Shown here: piece after piece, positions 16,577-26,489 of the stretch
Position numbering within the stretch: position 1 is the first letter of the stretch
How the letters are laid out: every line of letters begins with the position of its first letter
Origin: Haloferax prahovense DSM 18310
GTDB lineage: Archaea; Halobacteriota; Halobacteria; Halobacteriales; Haloferacaceae
Assembly (NCBI RefSeq): GCF_000336815.1
Contig: NZ_AOLG01000013.1
Coordinates: forward strand, 44,393-108,392
Direction: 5' to 3'
Length of the DNA: 64,000 bases
Program-made: the position numbers and the translations under genes
The notes under the pieces: model-generated
What the model was told of the DNA's origin: nothing
The model's database searches: none
What the model saw: the letters and a program-made list of their open reading frames with translations, nothing else

Positions 16577-18270
16577 TGGTCTAGTGTAAGGATTTCCGCG
16601 ACTTCAGCCTTGGTGTCGGCCTGCAGGACGCGCTCCGCGAGTTCACGGGCGTCCGCGGTGTCGGTCTCCGCGACGGCCGCCTTGACCTGCGGCACCGTCA
16701 CGGCGCTCATGCTCAGTTCGTCGAGGCCGAGCCCGACGAGCAGTTCGGTGAGGTCCGGGTCGCCGGCCATCTCGCCGCACATGCCGACCCAGCAGTCCTC
16801 GCCCTCGGTCGCCGAGACGGTGGCGTCGATGGCGCGGAGGACCGCCGGCTGTCGGTAGTCGCCGAGGTCGGAGACGCGCTCGTTGCCGCGCTCTGCGGCC
16901 ATCACGTACTGCGCGAGGTCGTTCGTCCCGATGCTGAAGAAGTCGACGTGCGGCGCGAACCGGTCGGCCATGAACGCCGCGGCGGGCGTCTCGACCATGA
17001 TGCCGAACTCGGGCAGTTCGTTTTCGACGCCCTCGGAGTCGAGGTCGGCTGCGACCGACTCGAACCGCTCTCGGCCGGCGCGAAGCTCCTCGACCGTCGA
17101 GACGAGCGGGAGCATCACCGACAGGTTCGCCCCGTCGGCGCTGGCCGCCGCGCGCAGAAGCGCGCGTACCTGCGTCTCGAAGAGGTCCGCGTCCGGGCCG
17201 AGCGACCGACGGATGCCGCGCTCGCCGAGGAACGGGTTCTCCTCGTCCGGCAGGTCGAGGTACGGGACCGGCTTGTCGCCGCCGATGTCGAGCGTGCGGA
17301 CGACGACGCGGCCGTCCTCGAACGATTCGAGCGCCTTGACGTACGCCTCGTACTGCTCGTCTTCGTCCGGCGGCGACTCGCGGTCGAGGAAGAGGAACTC
17401 GGTGCGGAACAGGCCGACGCCGTCGGCCCCGCGGTCGACGGCCGGCCCGAGGTCCGCCAGCGTGCCGATGTTGGCCGCGACCTCGATGTCGACGCCGTCG
17501 GCGGTCTCGACCGACTCGTGTCGAATATCCACCTCGGCGGCGGCCGCGGCGGCCTCCTTGCGCTCGTCGGTCGGGTCGACCACGAGGTCGCCCGACTCGC
17601 CGTCGACGACGACTTCGGTGCCGTCCTCGACGGATTGGAGTTCCTCGCCAACGCCGACGATGGCCGGCAGGGCGAGCGAGCGCGCGAAGATGGCCGCGTG
17701 GGAGGTGCGGCCGCCCGTCACCGTGACGAAGCCCGCGACGCGCTCGGGGTCGAGCTGCGCCGTGTCGCTCGGCGTGAGGCGCTCGGCGACGACGACGCTC
17801 CCCTCCGGCAGCGACGAGAGGTCGACCCGCTCGCCGTCCGAGAGGACGCGCACGAGCCGGTCGCGCACGTCGCGGAGGTCGTCGGCGCGCTCGCCCATGC
17901 GACCGCCCATGTTCTCGAACTGCTCGACGAACTCGGAGAACGTCTCCTGAACGGCGTGTTCGGCCGGGAGTCCGCCCTCGATGGCGTCGGTGACGCCGTC
18001 GGTTATCTGCGGGTCGTTGAGGAACTGGACGTGCGCGTCGAACACCGCGGCCTCCTCCTCGCCGACGCGTTCGGCGGTCCGCTCGCGCTCGGCTTCGAGT
18101 TCGTCTTCGGCGGCCGCGCGGGCGTCCTCGAAGCGCGCCAGTTCGGCGTCTTCGTCCACGTCTTCCGGTGCCGGCGGCTCGGGGAGGTCGGCGTCCGGTC
18201 GGTACCAGACGACGGTGCCGACGCCCGAAAGCGGTGTCACGCCGATGCCAGAGAGGGTTCGTTCGGTCAT
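16573..18270 (-). CDS. ptsI: PTS enzyme I (phosphoenolpyruvate-protein phosphotransferase)
   Basis: This 565-residue protein has the full EI layout: N-terminal helical and phosphohistidine domains with the active-site loop TGGRTSHAAIFARSL, and a C-terminal PEP-binding barrel with GVGLFRTEFLFLDR, NPFLGERGIRRSL, GIMVETPAAAFMAD and the Cys-containing VGMCGEMAGDP. It takes phosphate from PEP and passes it to HPr. Few archaea have a PTS; haloarchaeal ones are thought to come from bacteria. The gene overlaps ptfB by 4 bp and follows ptsH after 3 nt, so one operon transcript is likely. Confidence 0.95.
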   Translation of the reverse strand: MTERTLSGIGVTPLSGVGTVVWYRPDADLPEPPAPEDVDEDAELARFEDARAAAEDELEAERERTAERVGEEEAAVFDAHVQFLNDPQITDGVTDAIEGGLPAEHAVQETFSEFVEQFENMGGRMGERADDLRDVRDRLVRVLSDGERVDLSSLPEGSVVVAERLTPSDTAQLDPERVAGFVTVTGGRTSHAAIFARSLALPAIVGVGEELQSVEDGTEVVVDGESGDLVVDPTDERKEAAAAAAEVDIRHESVETADGVDIEVAANIGTLADLGPAVDRGADGVGLFRTEFLFLDRESPPDEDEQYEAYVKALESFEDGRVVVRTLDIGGDKPVPYLDLPDEENPFLGERGIRRSLGPDADLFETQVRALLRAAASADGANLSVMLPLVSTVEELRAGRERFESVAADLDSEGVENELPEFGIMVETPAAAFMADRFAPHVDFFSIGTNDLAQYVMAAERGNERVSDLGDYRQPAVLRAIDATVSATEGEDCWVGMCGEMAGDPDLTELLVGLGLDELSMSAVTVPQVKAAVAETDTADARELAERVLQADTKAEVAEILTLDQ

Positions 18271-18273
18271 AGC

Positions 18274-18543
18274 TTACTGTTTGGCTTCGGGCGTCGAAAG
18301 GATGTCCTCTAGGGCGTCGAGTGCCGCTTCCGCGTCGTCGCCCTCGGCGACGAGTCGGACGGACTCGTCGTGGCCGACGCCGAGGCCGGTGACCGCGAGC
18401 ATGCTGGCGGCGGGGACGAGGTCGTCCTCGTCGGCGCGCCCGAGCTGGATGTCGGCGTCGAACTCGTTCGCGGTCTCGACGAACTGTGAGGCCGGACGGG
18501 CGTGAAGCCCGTCTTCGGGGACGACCGTGACGGTCCGCTCCAT
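18274..18543 (-). CDS. ptsH: PTS phosphocarrier protein HPr
   Basis: This 89-residue HPr has the phosphohistidine in EDGLHARPASQFVETA (His14). There is no Ser46-type regulatory motif that I can identify with confidence. The start ATG at 18543 overlaps the ptfA stop by one base (TGATG); a GTG one codon upstream is also possible. It relays phosphate from EI to EIIA. Confidence 0.93.
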   Translation of the reverse strand: MERTVTVVPEDGLHARPASQFVETANEFDADIQLGRADEDDLVPAASMLAVTGLGVGHDESVRLVAEGDDAEAALDALEDILSTPEAKQ

Positions 18544-19007
18544 CACTCGACCACCTCGGCGAGCACGTCCTGGACGGTCTGCTTGCTCTCGGCTTCGAGG
18601 AGCTTCTCGCGCACGTCCTCGTGCATGAGCGACCGCGAGAGGGCGCTCAGAATCTGCAGGTGGTCCTCGCCGCCCGCCGCGGGGACGAGAATCATAAAGA
18701 GGAGCTTCGCCGGCTTGTCGTCCATGGCGTCGAAGTCGATGCCCTCGGTCGAGCGAGCGAAGGCGACCGTCGGCTTCGAGACGGCGTCGGTCTTCGCGTG
18801 CGGGATGCCGATGCCGAAGCCGACGCCGGTCGTCGCCTCCTCCTCGCGTTCGAGGAGGGCGTCGAGCGCGGCGTCTCGGTCGTCGACGCGGCCGGCGTCG
18901 ACCGCGAGGTCGAGGAGGAACTCGATGGCTCCCTCCTTCGTCGCCGGCGGCTCTTCGAGCGATATCAGTTCGAGCGGTGTGATGGTGCTGATGTCAGTGA
19001 CGTCCAT
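18543..19007 (-). CDS. ptfA: PTS fructose-specific EIIA component
   Basis: This 154-residue protein has the EIIA-fructose/mannitol fold with the active-site His in GFGIGIPHAKTDAV (about His70) and the supporting segments KEGAIEFLLDLAV and LLFMILVPAAGGEDHLQIL. It accepts phosphate from HPr and gives it to EIIB. It is encoded between ptfC and ptsH. In many bacteria IIA, IIB and IIC are fused; here they are separate proteins, as in Haloferax volcanii. Confidence 0.93.
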   Translation of the reverse strand: MDVTDISTITPLELISLEEPPATKEGAIEFLLDLAVDAGRVDDRDAALDALLEREEEATTGVGFGIGIPHAKTDAVSKPTVAFARSTEGIDFDAMDDKPAKLLFMILVPAAGGEDHLQILSALSRSLMHEDVREKLLEAESKQTVQDVLAEVVE

Positions 19008-19051
19008 TGTATTGTACTTCGTTCGGGTCTGGAAAGATTAGTTCGGTGTGG

Positions 19052-20179
19052 TCAGTCGTCGGAGCTCTGGGCGGCCACCTTGGCGTCGAAGTTCGGCTTG
19101 ATGGCCGTCGCGATGACCGCGGTGACGATGGAGCCCAGCAGGATGCACGCGATGAACATGAACGGCTGGTTCGACAGCGGAACCACGAAGATGCCGCCGT
19201 GCGGAGCCGGCATGTTCACGCCGAGCGCCATCGAGGCCGCGCCGGCGACGGCGCTGCCGGCGACGACGCTCGGGATGACGCGGGCCGGGTCGGCCGCTGC
19301 GTACGGAATCGCGCCCTCAGTGATAAAGGAGAAGCCGAGGAGCACGCCGCTCTTGGCGTTCTCGTACATCTCGGCCGCGTACTTCTGCGGCGCGATGAAG
19401 TTCGACAGCGCGAGGCCGATCGGCGGGACCATACCCGCGATCATGACCGCGGCCATCGGTGCGGTGACGCCCTCGGAGATGAGGCCGACGGAGAACACGT
19501 AGGCGACCTTGTTGATAGGGCCGCCCATGTCGGCCGCCATCATCGCCCCGAGGATGCCCCCGAGGAGAATCGCCTGTCCGCCGCCCTGCATGTTGCTCAG
19601 GAAGTTCGTGAGTCCCGCGTTCGCGATGGAAATCGGGACGCCCAGCACGAACAGCATGATGGGCGTGAGCACCGCGGTCGTCGCGACCGGGATGAGGAGC
19701 ACGGGCATCATCGGTGCGATGAACTCGGGTACGTCGCGCTGCTTGAACCAGCGCGCGACGATGCCGGCGAGGAACCCGGCGACGATAGCGCCGAGGTAGC
19801 CCGCGCCGGCGGAGCCGCCCTGGAGACCGATGACGTCACCGGCCGCCTGCAGGACGTTACCCTGCTGGATGATGTACGACAGGATGAAGCCCGGTGCGAG
19901 GCCCGGACGGTCGGCGATAGCGTACGCGATGTACGCGCCGAGCACCGGAACCATAAGCGTCAGCCCAGCGACGCCGATCTGCGCGAGGAACCAGCCGGCG
20001 GTCCCCGTGCTGTTGAATACGTCTTGTACGTTGTTCGAAAGCGAGGCTACGGCGTAGCCCAGCGCCAGGAAGATTCCGCCGATAGTCACGAACGGAATCA
20101 TGAACGATACCCCAGTCATGAGGTCCTCCTTCACCGAAGTGAGGTAGGACCGAACCGCGTCTTCTGCGTCGTTTGCCAT
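19052..20179 (-). CDS. ptfC: PTS fructose-specific EIIC membrane component
   Basis: This integral membrane protein of about 375 residues has some nine or ten hydrophobic spans. It is the sugar-translocating part of the fructose PTS. Family segments include MTGVSFMIPFVTIGGIFLA near the N-terminus, GPINKVAYVFSVGLI and the loop GFSFITEGAIPYAAADP, which is typical of EIIC-fructose. ATG 20179 (MANDAEDAVRSYL) is preferred over the in-frame start at 20212, which would add a basic leader. It is the first gene of the PTS operon; the promoter lies in 20185-20284. Confidence 0.93.
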   Translation of the reverse strand: MANDAEDAVRSYLTSVKEDLMTGVSFMIPFVTIGGIFLALGYAVASLSNNVQDVFNSTGTAGWFLAQIGVAGLTLMVPVLGAYIAYAIADRPGLAPGFILSYIIQQGNVLQAAGDVIGLQGGSAGAGYLGAIVAGFLAGIVARWFKQRDVPEFIAPMMPVLLIPVATTAVLTPIMLFVLGVPISIANAGLTNFLSNMQGGGQAILLGGILGAMMAADMGGPINKVAYVFSVGLISEGVTAPMAAVMIAGMVPPIGLALSNFIAPQKYAAEMYENAKSGVLLGFSFITEGAIPYAAADPARVIPSVVAGSAVAGAASMALGVNMPAPHGGIFVVPLSNQPFMFIACILLGSIVTAVIATAIKPNFDAKVAAQSSDD

Positions 20180-20212
20180 AGTGTTGCCACCCCTACGAAA
20201 GAACATACGCAA

Positions 20213-20284
20213 ATGTGCTCAAAAACCCTTTCGAATATGAACGTTACTGAGCGTTTCAGTCGTTAACAAACGTTCATCTGAGAA
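20213..20284 (-). promoter_or_regulatory. ptfC promoter region with an inverted repeat
   Basis: Between pfkB and ptfC lies an inverted repeat of TGAACGTT (20238-20245) and AACGTTCA (20269-20276), centred on a GTTAAC-containing spacer. On the minus strand a BRE/TATA-like CGAAAGGGTTTTTGA (about 20219-20233) sits downstream of the repeat, with a short leader to the ptfC ATG at 20179. The repeat just upstream of the TATA is a candidate activator site for fructose induction. Which regulator binds is unknown. Confidence 0.55.
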
Positions 20285-21202
20285 TCATCGGCTCCGGACG
20301 GTCGTCACCTCGACGTGCGTTTCGTTCGTCAGCACGTCTTCGAGGTTCGGGACGCGGGTGCCCGCGACCCCGACGACGCGGGACGCGGTCAGAACGCCCA
20401 TTCGGAGGGCGTCGGCGTCCGAAAGGCCGTGTTCGCGCGCGGCGAGGAACCCGGACATGACGGCGTCGCCCGCGCCGACCGTGTCGACGACATCCACGTC
20501 GAGCGCGGGCGCGGAGAGGACTTCGCTGTCGGTGACGAGGAGCGCGCCGTCCGCGCCGAGCGAGGCCAACACGTACTCGAACCCGCGCGCGTGAAGTTCC
20601 TCGGCGGCCGCGATGGCGTCGGCTTCGGTCTCGACCGTTCGGCCCGTCGCCGCCGCGAGTTCGGAACGATTGGGTTTGCAGACGTAGTAGTCGGCGTCCA
20701 GTTCGGCGAGGTACTCGCCGCCCATGTCCACCGCAATCTGCCAGTCGCCCGCGCGGGCGAGTCTATCGACGTCGTCGAGGGACATCCCCGGCGGGAGACT
20801 GCCGCCGACGAGGAGCGTGTCGGGCTCGTTCGCCTGCGCGGTTTCGACGAGTTCGTCCACGTCGGCTGCACGAATCTGCGGGCCGTTGTGATTGAGTTTG
20901 TACTCGCCGTCTTCCGCGAGCACGGTCGTGTTCAGGCGCGTGTCCGCGTCGACGGTGACGAAGTCCGAGGCGATGCCGTCGGCGTCAAGTCGGTCGCGGA
21001 CGAACTTCCCGAAGTGGCCGCCGAGAAAGCCCGAGGCGGTCGCGTCGGCGTCGAGCGCCGAGACGTACTTGGCGACGTTGATACCCTTGCCGCCCGCGGT
21101 GAACACCGCGTCGTCGGTCCGGTGGACGACGCCGGGCTGAAGCGGTTCGTCGAAGTGAATCGTGTGGTCTACTGCTGGGTTCGGGGTGACTGTGAGAATC
21201 AT
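20285..21202 (-). CDS. pfkB: 1-phosphofructokinase, PfkB family
   Basis: This 305-residue PfkB-type kinase has the N-terminal motif TAGGKGINVAKYVSAL and the C-terminal ATP/anion-hole motif VDTVGAGDAVMSGFLAAR with the catalytic Asp. Substrate segments NPAVDHTIHFDEP and HNGPQIRA fit the 1-phosphofructokinase/tagatose-6-phosphate kinase group. It converts fructose 1-phosphate, made by the PTS, to fructose 1,6-bisphosphate. It overlaps glpR by 4 bp, so repressor and kinase are cotranscribed, glpR first. Confidence 0.93.
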   Translation of the reverse strand: MILTVTPNPAVDHTIHFDEPLQPGVVHRTDDAVFTAGGKGINVAKYVSALDADATASGFLGGHFGKFVRDRLDADGIASDFVTVDADTRLNTTVLAEDGEYKLNHNGPQIRAADVDELVETAQANEPDTLLVGGSLPPGMSLDDVDRLARAGDWQIAVDMGGEYLAELDADYYVCKPNRSELAAATGRTVETEADAIAAAEELHARGFEYVLASLGADGALLVTDSEVLSAPALDVDVVDTVGAGDAVMSGFLAAREHGLSDADALRMGVLTASRVVGVAGTRVPNLEDVLTNETHVEVTTVRSR

Positions 21203-21966
21203 CGTGCAACTCCGTCGACGACGGTGACGCCCGCGTTCTCTATCTCCTCGCGCGAGTCGGCGTCGAGCGTTCCGTCGGTGATAATCAGGTCGATATCTTC
21301 GAGCGATGCGAACTGGACGAAGCTCCGTCGGCCGAGCTTCGAGAGGTCCGCGACGAGAACGACCTTCGCGGCCTTCTCGACCATCAGCTCCTTCATCCGC
21401 GCCTCGTCCTCGTTCGGGGTCGTGAGGCCGGAGTCCACGTCCAGCCCGTTCGTACCGAGGAACAGCAGGTCGAAGTTCGTCCGCTCCATGAACGACTCCG
21501 CGGTCGGCCCCACGAGCGCCTTCGTCCGCCGCCGGAGCGTCCCGCCGGTGAGTTTGACCTCGTTGTCCTCCTCGTTCAGTTCGATGGCGAGCCGCGGCGA
21601 GTTGGTGACGCCGAGTATCGTCCCGTCCTTGGGGACCTTCCGGGCCACCTCCATCGTGGTCGTCCCCGCGTCGAAGAACACGACCTGTCCCTCGGCCAGT
21701 TCTTCGACCGCGCGGTCCGCAATCGCGCGTTTCCCTTCGAGATTCTGTACTTCCTTCTGCCCGTAGGTCTGCTCGCGCCCGACGGAGGTCACGGGGACGG
21801 CTCCGCCGTGCGACCGCTCGATGAGCCCACGGTCTTCGAGTTCGCGCAGGTCACGGCGTATCGTCGCCTTCGAATAGCCGAGGTGGTCGGACAGCGACTC
21901 GACCGACCGGCCGTCCGAGTCGGAGACGAGTTCGACGATGCGGCGTTTGCGCTCTGCTGGTAACAT
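21199..21966 (-). CDS. glpR: DeoR/GlpR-family transcriptional repressor
   Basis: In this 255-residue protein, residues 1-58 are a DeoR-type helix-turn-helix (ERKRRIVELVSDSDGRSVES, SKATIRRDLRELEDRGLIE). The rest is the DeoR-C sugar-phosphate sensor domain, with VVFFDAGTTTMEVARKVP and LIITDGTLD. In Haloferax volcanii the orthologous GlpR is known to repress fructose and glucose kinase genes when glycerol is present. Here it heads the glpR-pfkB operon. A TATA-like CATAAACAATTAAC lies about 40-55 nt upstream of the ATG on the minus strand. Confidence 0.93.
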   Translation of the reverse strand: MLPAERKRRIVELVSDSDGRSVESLSDHLGYSKATIRRDLRELEDRGLIERSHGGAVPVTSVGREQTYGQKEVQNLEGKRAIADRAVEELAEGQVVFFDAGTTTMEVARKVPKDGTILGVTNSPRLAIELNEEDNEVKLTGGTLRRRTKALVGPTAESFMERTNFDLLFLGTNGLDVDSGLTTPNEDEARMKELMVEKAAKVVLVADLSKLGRRSFVQFASLEDIDLIITDGTLDADSREEIENAGVTVVDGVAR

Positions 21967-22089
21967 CGGTAGCGATTCCTCGTTAGGTGGAAGGTAGGTC
22001 GGGGAGTAGTGTTAATTGTTTATGTTGGATTCCGACCGTATATGCTCGAAACAGCCGAATCTCACACAAGAACGAACACGGGGTGCTCG

Positions 22090-22125
22090 ACGGTGAGAAA
22101 ACGATCAAAAACGAAAACGAGAACG
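22090..22125 (-). terminator. T-rich terminator after leuB
   Basis: On the minus strand, 45-80 nt after the leuB stop, four T-runs occur in a row (CGTTTTCGTTTTTGATCG and TTTTCTC). Oligo-T stretches of this kind are the usual archaeal termination signal. It would end the long ilv-leu transcript before glpR. Confidence 0.5.
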
Positions 22126-22169
22126 CTCGAAACGAACGTCGAACCGTCGATTCGGTGGGCCGCCGACGC

Positions 22170-23144
22170 TCAGAGTCGGTCGAGAATCGCGGCGGTCACG
22201 TCCTCCGTGGAGGCGTCGCCGCCGAGGTCGGGCGTGCGCGGCCCGTCGGCGAGGACGCCTTCGACGGCCGACCGGACGCGGTCGGCTTCTTCCTCGTAGT
22301 CGAGGTAGTCGAGCAGCATCGCCGCGGACAGAATCGTCGCGGCCGGGTTGGCGATGCCCTCGCCGGCGATGTCGGGCGCGGAGCCGTGGACCGGTTCGAA
22401 CAGCGCGGCGTCCGGGCCGATGTTCGCCGAGGGGAGCAGTCCGAGGCCGCCGACGAGGCCGGCGGCGAGGTCGGACAGCACGTCGCCCGCGAGGTTCGGA
22501 CAGACGATGGTGTCGAACTGCGTGGGGTCGAGACAGACGCGCGTCGCGAAGGCGTCCATCAGGACTTCCTCGGTCTCGACGCCGCGGTCGTCGGCGACGG
22601 AGACGACGGCGTCGCGGAAGCGACCGTCCGTCTCGCGCATCACGTTCGCCTTGTGGGCGACCTGGAAACTGCCGCCCTCGCCGCCGACGTAGTCGCAGGC
22701 GTACTCGGCGAGTCGCTCGGACGCCGAGGTGGTGACCACGCGCGTGAGCGTCGAGAGGTCCTCGGAGAGGCAGTCCTCGTGACCGGCGTAGACGCCCTCG
22801 GTATTCTCCCGGAGGAAGACGAGGTCCGTCTCCGGGCGGAGCGCGTCGACGCCGGGGTAGGCCTTCGCCGGGCGGACGTTGACGAACGAGTCCACCGCGG
22901 TCCGAAGCGGCAGGATGACGTCCGCCGCGGTCTCGCCGGCCGCGCCGAACAGCGTCGCGTCGGCCTCTGCGGCGAGGTCGTAGGTCTCCTGCGGGAGCGC
23001 CTCCCCCGTGGCTTCTTTCACGTGGTCGCCCGCGTCGGCCTCGACGAACTCGAAGTCGCCGACGGCCTTCAGCACGTCAACCGCCGCCGGGATGACCTCC
23101 GCGCCGATGCCGTCGCCGGGGATGACGACGATTTCCTCAGTCAT
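22170..23144 (-). CDS. leuB: 3-isopropylmalate dehydrogenase
   Basis: This 324-residue member of the isocitrate/isopropylmalate dehydrogenase family shows [20 protein letters not shown] at the N-terminus, [11 protein letters not shown], the Lys/Asn pair in [30 protein letters not shown] with the metal-binding Asp, and the NAD-loop segment [14 protein letters not shown]. It oxidatively decarboxylates 3-isopropylmalate to 2-oxoisocaproate in leucine synthesis. It is the last gene of the ilvB-ilvN-ilvC-x-leuC-leuD-leuB operon and overlaps leuD by 8 bp. The substrate is assigned from the operon. Confidence 0.93.
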   Translation of the reverse strand: MTEEIVVIPGDGIGAEVIPAAVDVLKAVGDFEFVEADAGDHVKEATGEALPQETYDLAAEADATLFGAAGETAADVILPLRTAVDSFVNVRPAKAYPGVDALRPETDLVFLRENTEGVYAGHEDCLSEDLSTLTRVVTTSASERLAEYACDYVGGEGGSFQVAHKANVMRETDGRFRDAVVSVADDRGVETEEVLMDAFATRVCLDPTQFDTIVCPNLAGDVLSDLAAGLVGGLGLLPSANIGPDAALFEPVHGSAPDIAGEGIANPAATILSAAMLLDYLDYEEEADRVRSAVEGVLADGPRTPDLGGDASTEDVTAAILDRL

Positions 23145-23745
23145 CGACGTAGGGCAGGGAAGCGGCTTTCTCGGCGACCGCGTCGGCGTTCGACTTCATG
23201 AGCGCCGTCGTGTCCCAGACGCCCTCGGTGAGCGCCTTTCGCTGTGCGTCGTCGACGGTCACGTCCACGGTCGTCTCGCCGTAGGTGACCGTCTCGTTTT
23301 CCACGTCCACGTCGATGTCTGCGTCCGGGTGCTCGTCGACCCAGTCCTGCAGTTCGGTGACCGTCTCGTGGTCCGCGGTGACCGTCGGGATGCCGAGCGC
23401 GAGGCAGTTGCCCGCGAAAATCTCGGCGAACGACTCGCCGATGATGGCGTCGATGCCCCAGCGCATGAGCGCCTGCGGGGCGTGCTCCCGAGAGGAGCCA
23501 CAGCCGAAGTTGGCGTTGACGACCATGATGGCGGCGTCCTGGAACTGCGGCTCGTTCATCGGGTGCTCTTTGGGTTCGTCGTTCTCGTCGTAACGCTGGT
23601 CGAAGAACGCGAACTCGCCGAGGCCGTCGAACGTGACGACCTTCATGAACCGCGCCGGGATTATCTGGTCCGTGTCGATGTCGTTGCCGCGGATGGGAAC
23701 GCCGGAGCCGGACGCCGAGTCGATTTCGGGAATCTCGTCGGTCAT
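23137..23745 (-). CDS. leuD: 3-isopropylmalate dehydratase small subunit
   Basis: This 202-residue swivelling domain of the aconitase family has the segments [15 protein letters not shown] and [19 protein letters not shown], which define LeuD. It pairs with LeuC to isomerise 2- to 3-isopropylmalate. It overlaps leuC by 4 bp and leuB by 8 bp, consistent with coupled translation of the two dehydratase subunits. Confidence 0.95.
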   Translation of the reverse strand: MTDEIPEIDSASGSGVPIRGNDIDTDQIIPARFMKVVTFDGLGEFAFFDQRYDENDEPKEHPMNEPQFQDAAIMVVNANFGCGSSREHAPQALMRWGIDAIIGESFAEIFAGNCLALGIPTVTADHETVTELQDWVDEHPDADIDVDVENETVTYGETTVDVTVDDAQRKALTEGVWDTTALMKSNADAVAEKAASLPYVDD

Positions 23746-25163
23746 GCGACGCTCACCTCCTTCAGTTCGCGCACGTCAGTCACGTGCCCGGTGACGGCCG
23801 CGGCGGCGACCATCCGCGGGTTCATCAGGACGGTGCGACCGTCTTTCGACCCCTGCCGACCGATGAAGTTACGGTTCGACGAGGACGCCGAGGCCTCGTC
23901 GCCCTCCAGCTGGTCCTCGTTCATGCCGAGACACATCGAACAGCCCGCCTCGCGCCACTCGAAGCCGGCTTCCGTGAATATCTCGTCGAGGCCCTCCGCC
24001 TCCGCGGCGGCCTTGACGCGCTGACTGCCGGGGACGACCATCGCGCGGACGTCGTCGGCGACCTGTCGTCCCTCGACGACTCCCGCCGCGCGGCGGAGGT
24101 CGGGCATTCGGGCGTTCGTACACGAGCCGAGGAACGCCACGTCGATTTCGTAGCCCTCCATGGTCTCGCCGGGCGTGACGCCCATGTGTTCCTGCGCCAT
24201 CCGGGCGGTGTCCTGCTTCTCCTCGGGCAGGTCCTCGGGGGCCGGAATGGGCTGGGTGATGCCGACGCCCTGTCCGGGCGTGGTCCCCCACGTGACGACG
24301 GGTTCGAGTTCGGAGCCGTCGATGGTGACGACGTCGTCGTACTCGGCGTCCTCGTCGGAGCGGATGGACTCCCAGTACGGCTTGAGTTCGTCGAACCGCT
24401 CGGGGTTCTCCTGGAAGTACTCGGTCTCTTTCAGCCAGTCGTAGGTGGTCTCGTCGGGGTTGACGTAGCCCGCGCGAGCACCGCCCTCGATGGACATGTT
24501 ACAGATGCTCATCCGACCCTCCATGTCGAGGTTCTCGATGGCCTCGCCGGCGTACTCGTAGACGTAGCCGACGCCGCCTTCGGTCCCGAGGCGACGGATG
24601 ATTTCGAGGATGACGTCCTTGGCCTCGACGCCGGGGCCGAGTTCGCCCGTGACCTCTATCTTCCGGACCTTCTTTTTCTCCATCGCGACCGTCTGAGTCG
24701 CCAGCACGTCGCGAATCTGGCTCGTACCGATACCGAACGCGAGCGCGCCGAACGCCCCGTGGGTCGAGGTGTGGCTGTCGCCGCAGACGATAGTCATGCC
24801 GGGTTGGGTGAGTCCCTTCTCGGGCCCGATGACGTGGACGATACCCTGTTCGCCCGAGGTCGGGTCCGAGAAATTGATGCCCGCGTCGCGGACGTTCTGT
24901 TCGAGTTCAGCCATCATCTCCTCTGCGGCGTCGTCGCGGAACGGCCGCGACTGGTCCGACGTGGGTACGATGTGGTCGACCGTCGCGTGCGTCCGGTTCG
25001 GGTAGGCGACTTCGAGGTCGCGTTCCTGCAGCATGCCGAACGCCTGCGGGCTCGTCACCTCGTGGATGAGGTGCAGGCCGCAGAACAGCTGGGTCTGGCC
25101 GGTCGGAAGCTCCGAGACCGTGTGTTCCTCCCAGACCTTGTCGTACAGCGTTCCCTCACTCAT
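23742..25163 (-). CDS. leuC: 3-isopropylmalate dehydratase large subunit
   Basis: This 473-residue aconitase-family [4Fe-4S] protein has family segments [33 protein letters not shown] and [14 protein letters not shown], which supply the three cluster cysteines. It holds the catalytic cluster of the LeuCD isomerase. ATG 25163 ([16 protein letters not shown]) matches the family N-terminus; a longer frame to 25211 overlaps the upstream small gene and is rejected. The start lies 8 bp inside the end of that small gene. Confidence 0.95.
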   Translation of the reverse strand: MSEGTLYDKVWEEHTVSELPTGQTQLFCGLHLIHEVTSPQAFGMLQERDLEVAYPNRTHATVDHIVPTSDQSRPFRDDAAEEMMAELEQNVRDAGINFSDPTSGEQGIVHVIGPEKGLTQPGMTIVCGDSHTSTHGAFGALAFGIGTSQIRDVLATQTVAMEKKKVRKIEVTGELGPGVEAKDVILEIIRRLGTEGGVGYVYEYAGEAIENLDMEGRMSICNMSIEGGARAGYVNPDETTYDWLKETEYFQENPERFDELKPYWESIRSDEDAEYDDVVTIDGSELEPVVTWGTTPGQGVGITQPIPAPEDLPEEKQDTARMAQEHMGVTPGETMEGYEIDVAFLGSCTNARMPDLRRAAGVVEGRQVADDVRAMVVPGSQRVKAAAEAEGLDEIFTEAGFEWREAGCSMCLGMNEDQLEGDEASASSSNRNFIGRQGSKDGRTVLMNPRMVAAAAVTGHVTDVRELKEVSVA

Positions 25164-25431
25164 GTCCGTCACCCGGTACGACGCGGTCGTCGCGGCCGCG
25201 TTCCCAGACATGGTTCGCGCCCTCGCCGTTGCGGGGCGTGTGATCCACGTCGCCCATCGTCTCGGTCTCGGTCTCGGTCGCGTCCGTGTCCGTCGTCGCG
25301 GGCGTCGCGTCGCTCCGACCGCCGTCGGTGACGGCCGGGCCGCGCTCGTAGACCGTGGTGAACGTCTCGCCCGTATAGGGGTTCGTGTGGCTGATGTCTC
25401 GCATTCGGTCGGTCGTGTCGTCGCGTGTCAT
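25156..25431 (-). CDS. Small operon-embedded protein with two internal repeats, unknown function
   Basis: This 91-residue protein is encoded between ilvC and leuC, with an 11-nt gap to the ilvC stop and an 8-bp overlap with leuC. Two copies of a motif are visible: [20 protein letters not shown] (residues 12-31) and [19 protein letters not shown] (residues 61-79). The consensus is D-[IV]-x-H-T ... G-E ... V-[YW]-E-R-G, joined by an acidic Thr/Asp linker. Start ATG 25431 or the Met ten codons in. Position and tight spacing suggest a role tied to leucine/isoleucine synthesis, but no function is known to me. Confidence 0.75.
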   Translation of the reverse strand: MTRDDTTDRMRDISHTNPYTGETFTTVYERGPAVTDGGRSDATPATTDTDATETETETMGDVDHTPRNGEGANHVWERGRDDRVVPGDGHE

Positions 25432-25442
25432 TGGTGTCGTGT

Positions 25443-26489
25443 TCAGTCGTCCGCCGGTGCTTCGGCTTTCTCCGCGTCCGCTTCTTCTTCGTCGTCGGCC
25501 CACGCGAACAGGTCGCGCAGCGGCGCGCCGACCTGTTCGATGTGGTGGTTCTCTTCTGCGTCCTTGAGCTGGGAGTACGACGGCCGGCCCGCCTGGTTCT
25601 CCAGAATCCACTCGCGGGCGAAGGTGCCGTCTTGGACCTCCTCCAGAATCTCTTCCATGTTCTCGCGGGCGTGCTCGTCGACGACGCGGTCGCCGCGGGT
25701 CAGCCCGCCGAACTCGGCGGTGTCAGAGACGGAGTCCCACATCTCGCCGAGTCCGCCTTCGTACATCAGGTCGACGATGAGCTTCAGTTCGTTCAGGCAC
25801 TCGAAGTACGCCATCTCGGGGGAGTAGCCCGCGTCGACGAGCGTCTCGTAGCCCTGCTTGACCAGCGAGGTGACGCCGCCGCAGAGGACGGCCTGCTCGC
25901 CGAACAGGTCGGTCTCGGTCTCTTCTTGGAACGTCGTCTCGATGACGCCCGCACGGGTGCAGCCGAGGCCGTGCGCGTAGGCCAGCGCCTCCTCCTTGGC
26001 GTCGCCCGTCACGTCCTGGTAGACGGCGATGAGACCCGGCGTCCCCTCGTTCGCCTCGTAGTTGCGGCGGACGAGGTGGCCCGGCGACTTCGGTGCGACC
26101 ATCGTCACGTCGACGTTCTCCGGGGGCCGAATCTGGTTGTAGTGGATGTTGAAGCCGTGGGCGAACTGGAGCGTGTCGCCGGCCTCAAGGGAGTCTCGAA
26201 TCTCCTCGAACACCGCCGGCTGGACGGTGTCGGGGACGAGCACGGAGACGATGTCGCCCTCGGCGGCCGCCTCGGCCGGCTCTTTGACGCGGAGGCCGTC
26301 GGCTTCCGCGGCGTCGCGGGACGAGGAGTTCGCGCGGAGGCCGACGACCACGTCGACCCCGCTGTCGGCGAGGTTCTGCGCGTGGGCGTGGCCCTGACTG
26401 CCGTAGCCGATGACGGCTACGGTCTTGTCGTCGATCTGGGAGCGGTCGGCGTCGTCGTCGTAGTAAACTTCCGTGGTGAGTTCTGTCAT
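25443..26489 (-). CDS. ilvC: Ketol-acid reductoisomerase
   Basis: This is a class I KARI of 348 residues. The N-terminal Rossmann domain has [17 protein letters not shown] followed by [12 protein letters not shown], whose Arg/Ser residues favour NADPH. The C-terminal knotted domain has the metal-binding segment [24 protein letters not shown] and earlier [12 protein letters not shown]. It converts acetolactate or acetohydroxybutyrate to the dihydroxy acids of valine and isoleucine synthesis. The tail is an acidic extension ([19 protein letters not shown]). It overlaps ilvN by 4 bp. Confidence 0.95.
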   Translation of the reverse strand: MTELTTEVYYDDDADRSQIDDKTVAVIGYGSQGHAHAQNLADSGVDVVVGLRANSSSRDAAEADGLRVKEPAEAAAEGDIVSVLVPDTVQPAVFEEIRDSLEAGDTLQFAHGFNIHYNQIRPPENVDVTMVAPKSPGHLVRRNYEANEGTPGLIAVYQDVTGDAKEEALAYAHGLGCTRAGVIETTFQEETETDLFGEQAVLCGGVTSLVKQGYETLVDAGYSPEMAYFECLNELKLIVDLMYEGGLGEMWDSVSDTAEFGGLTRGDRVVDEHARENMEEILEEVQDGTFAREWILENQAGRPSYSQLKDAEENHHIEQVGAPLRDLFAWADDEEEADAEKAEAPADD

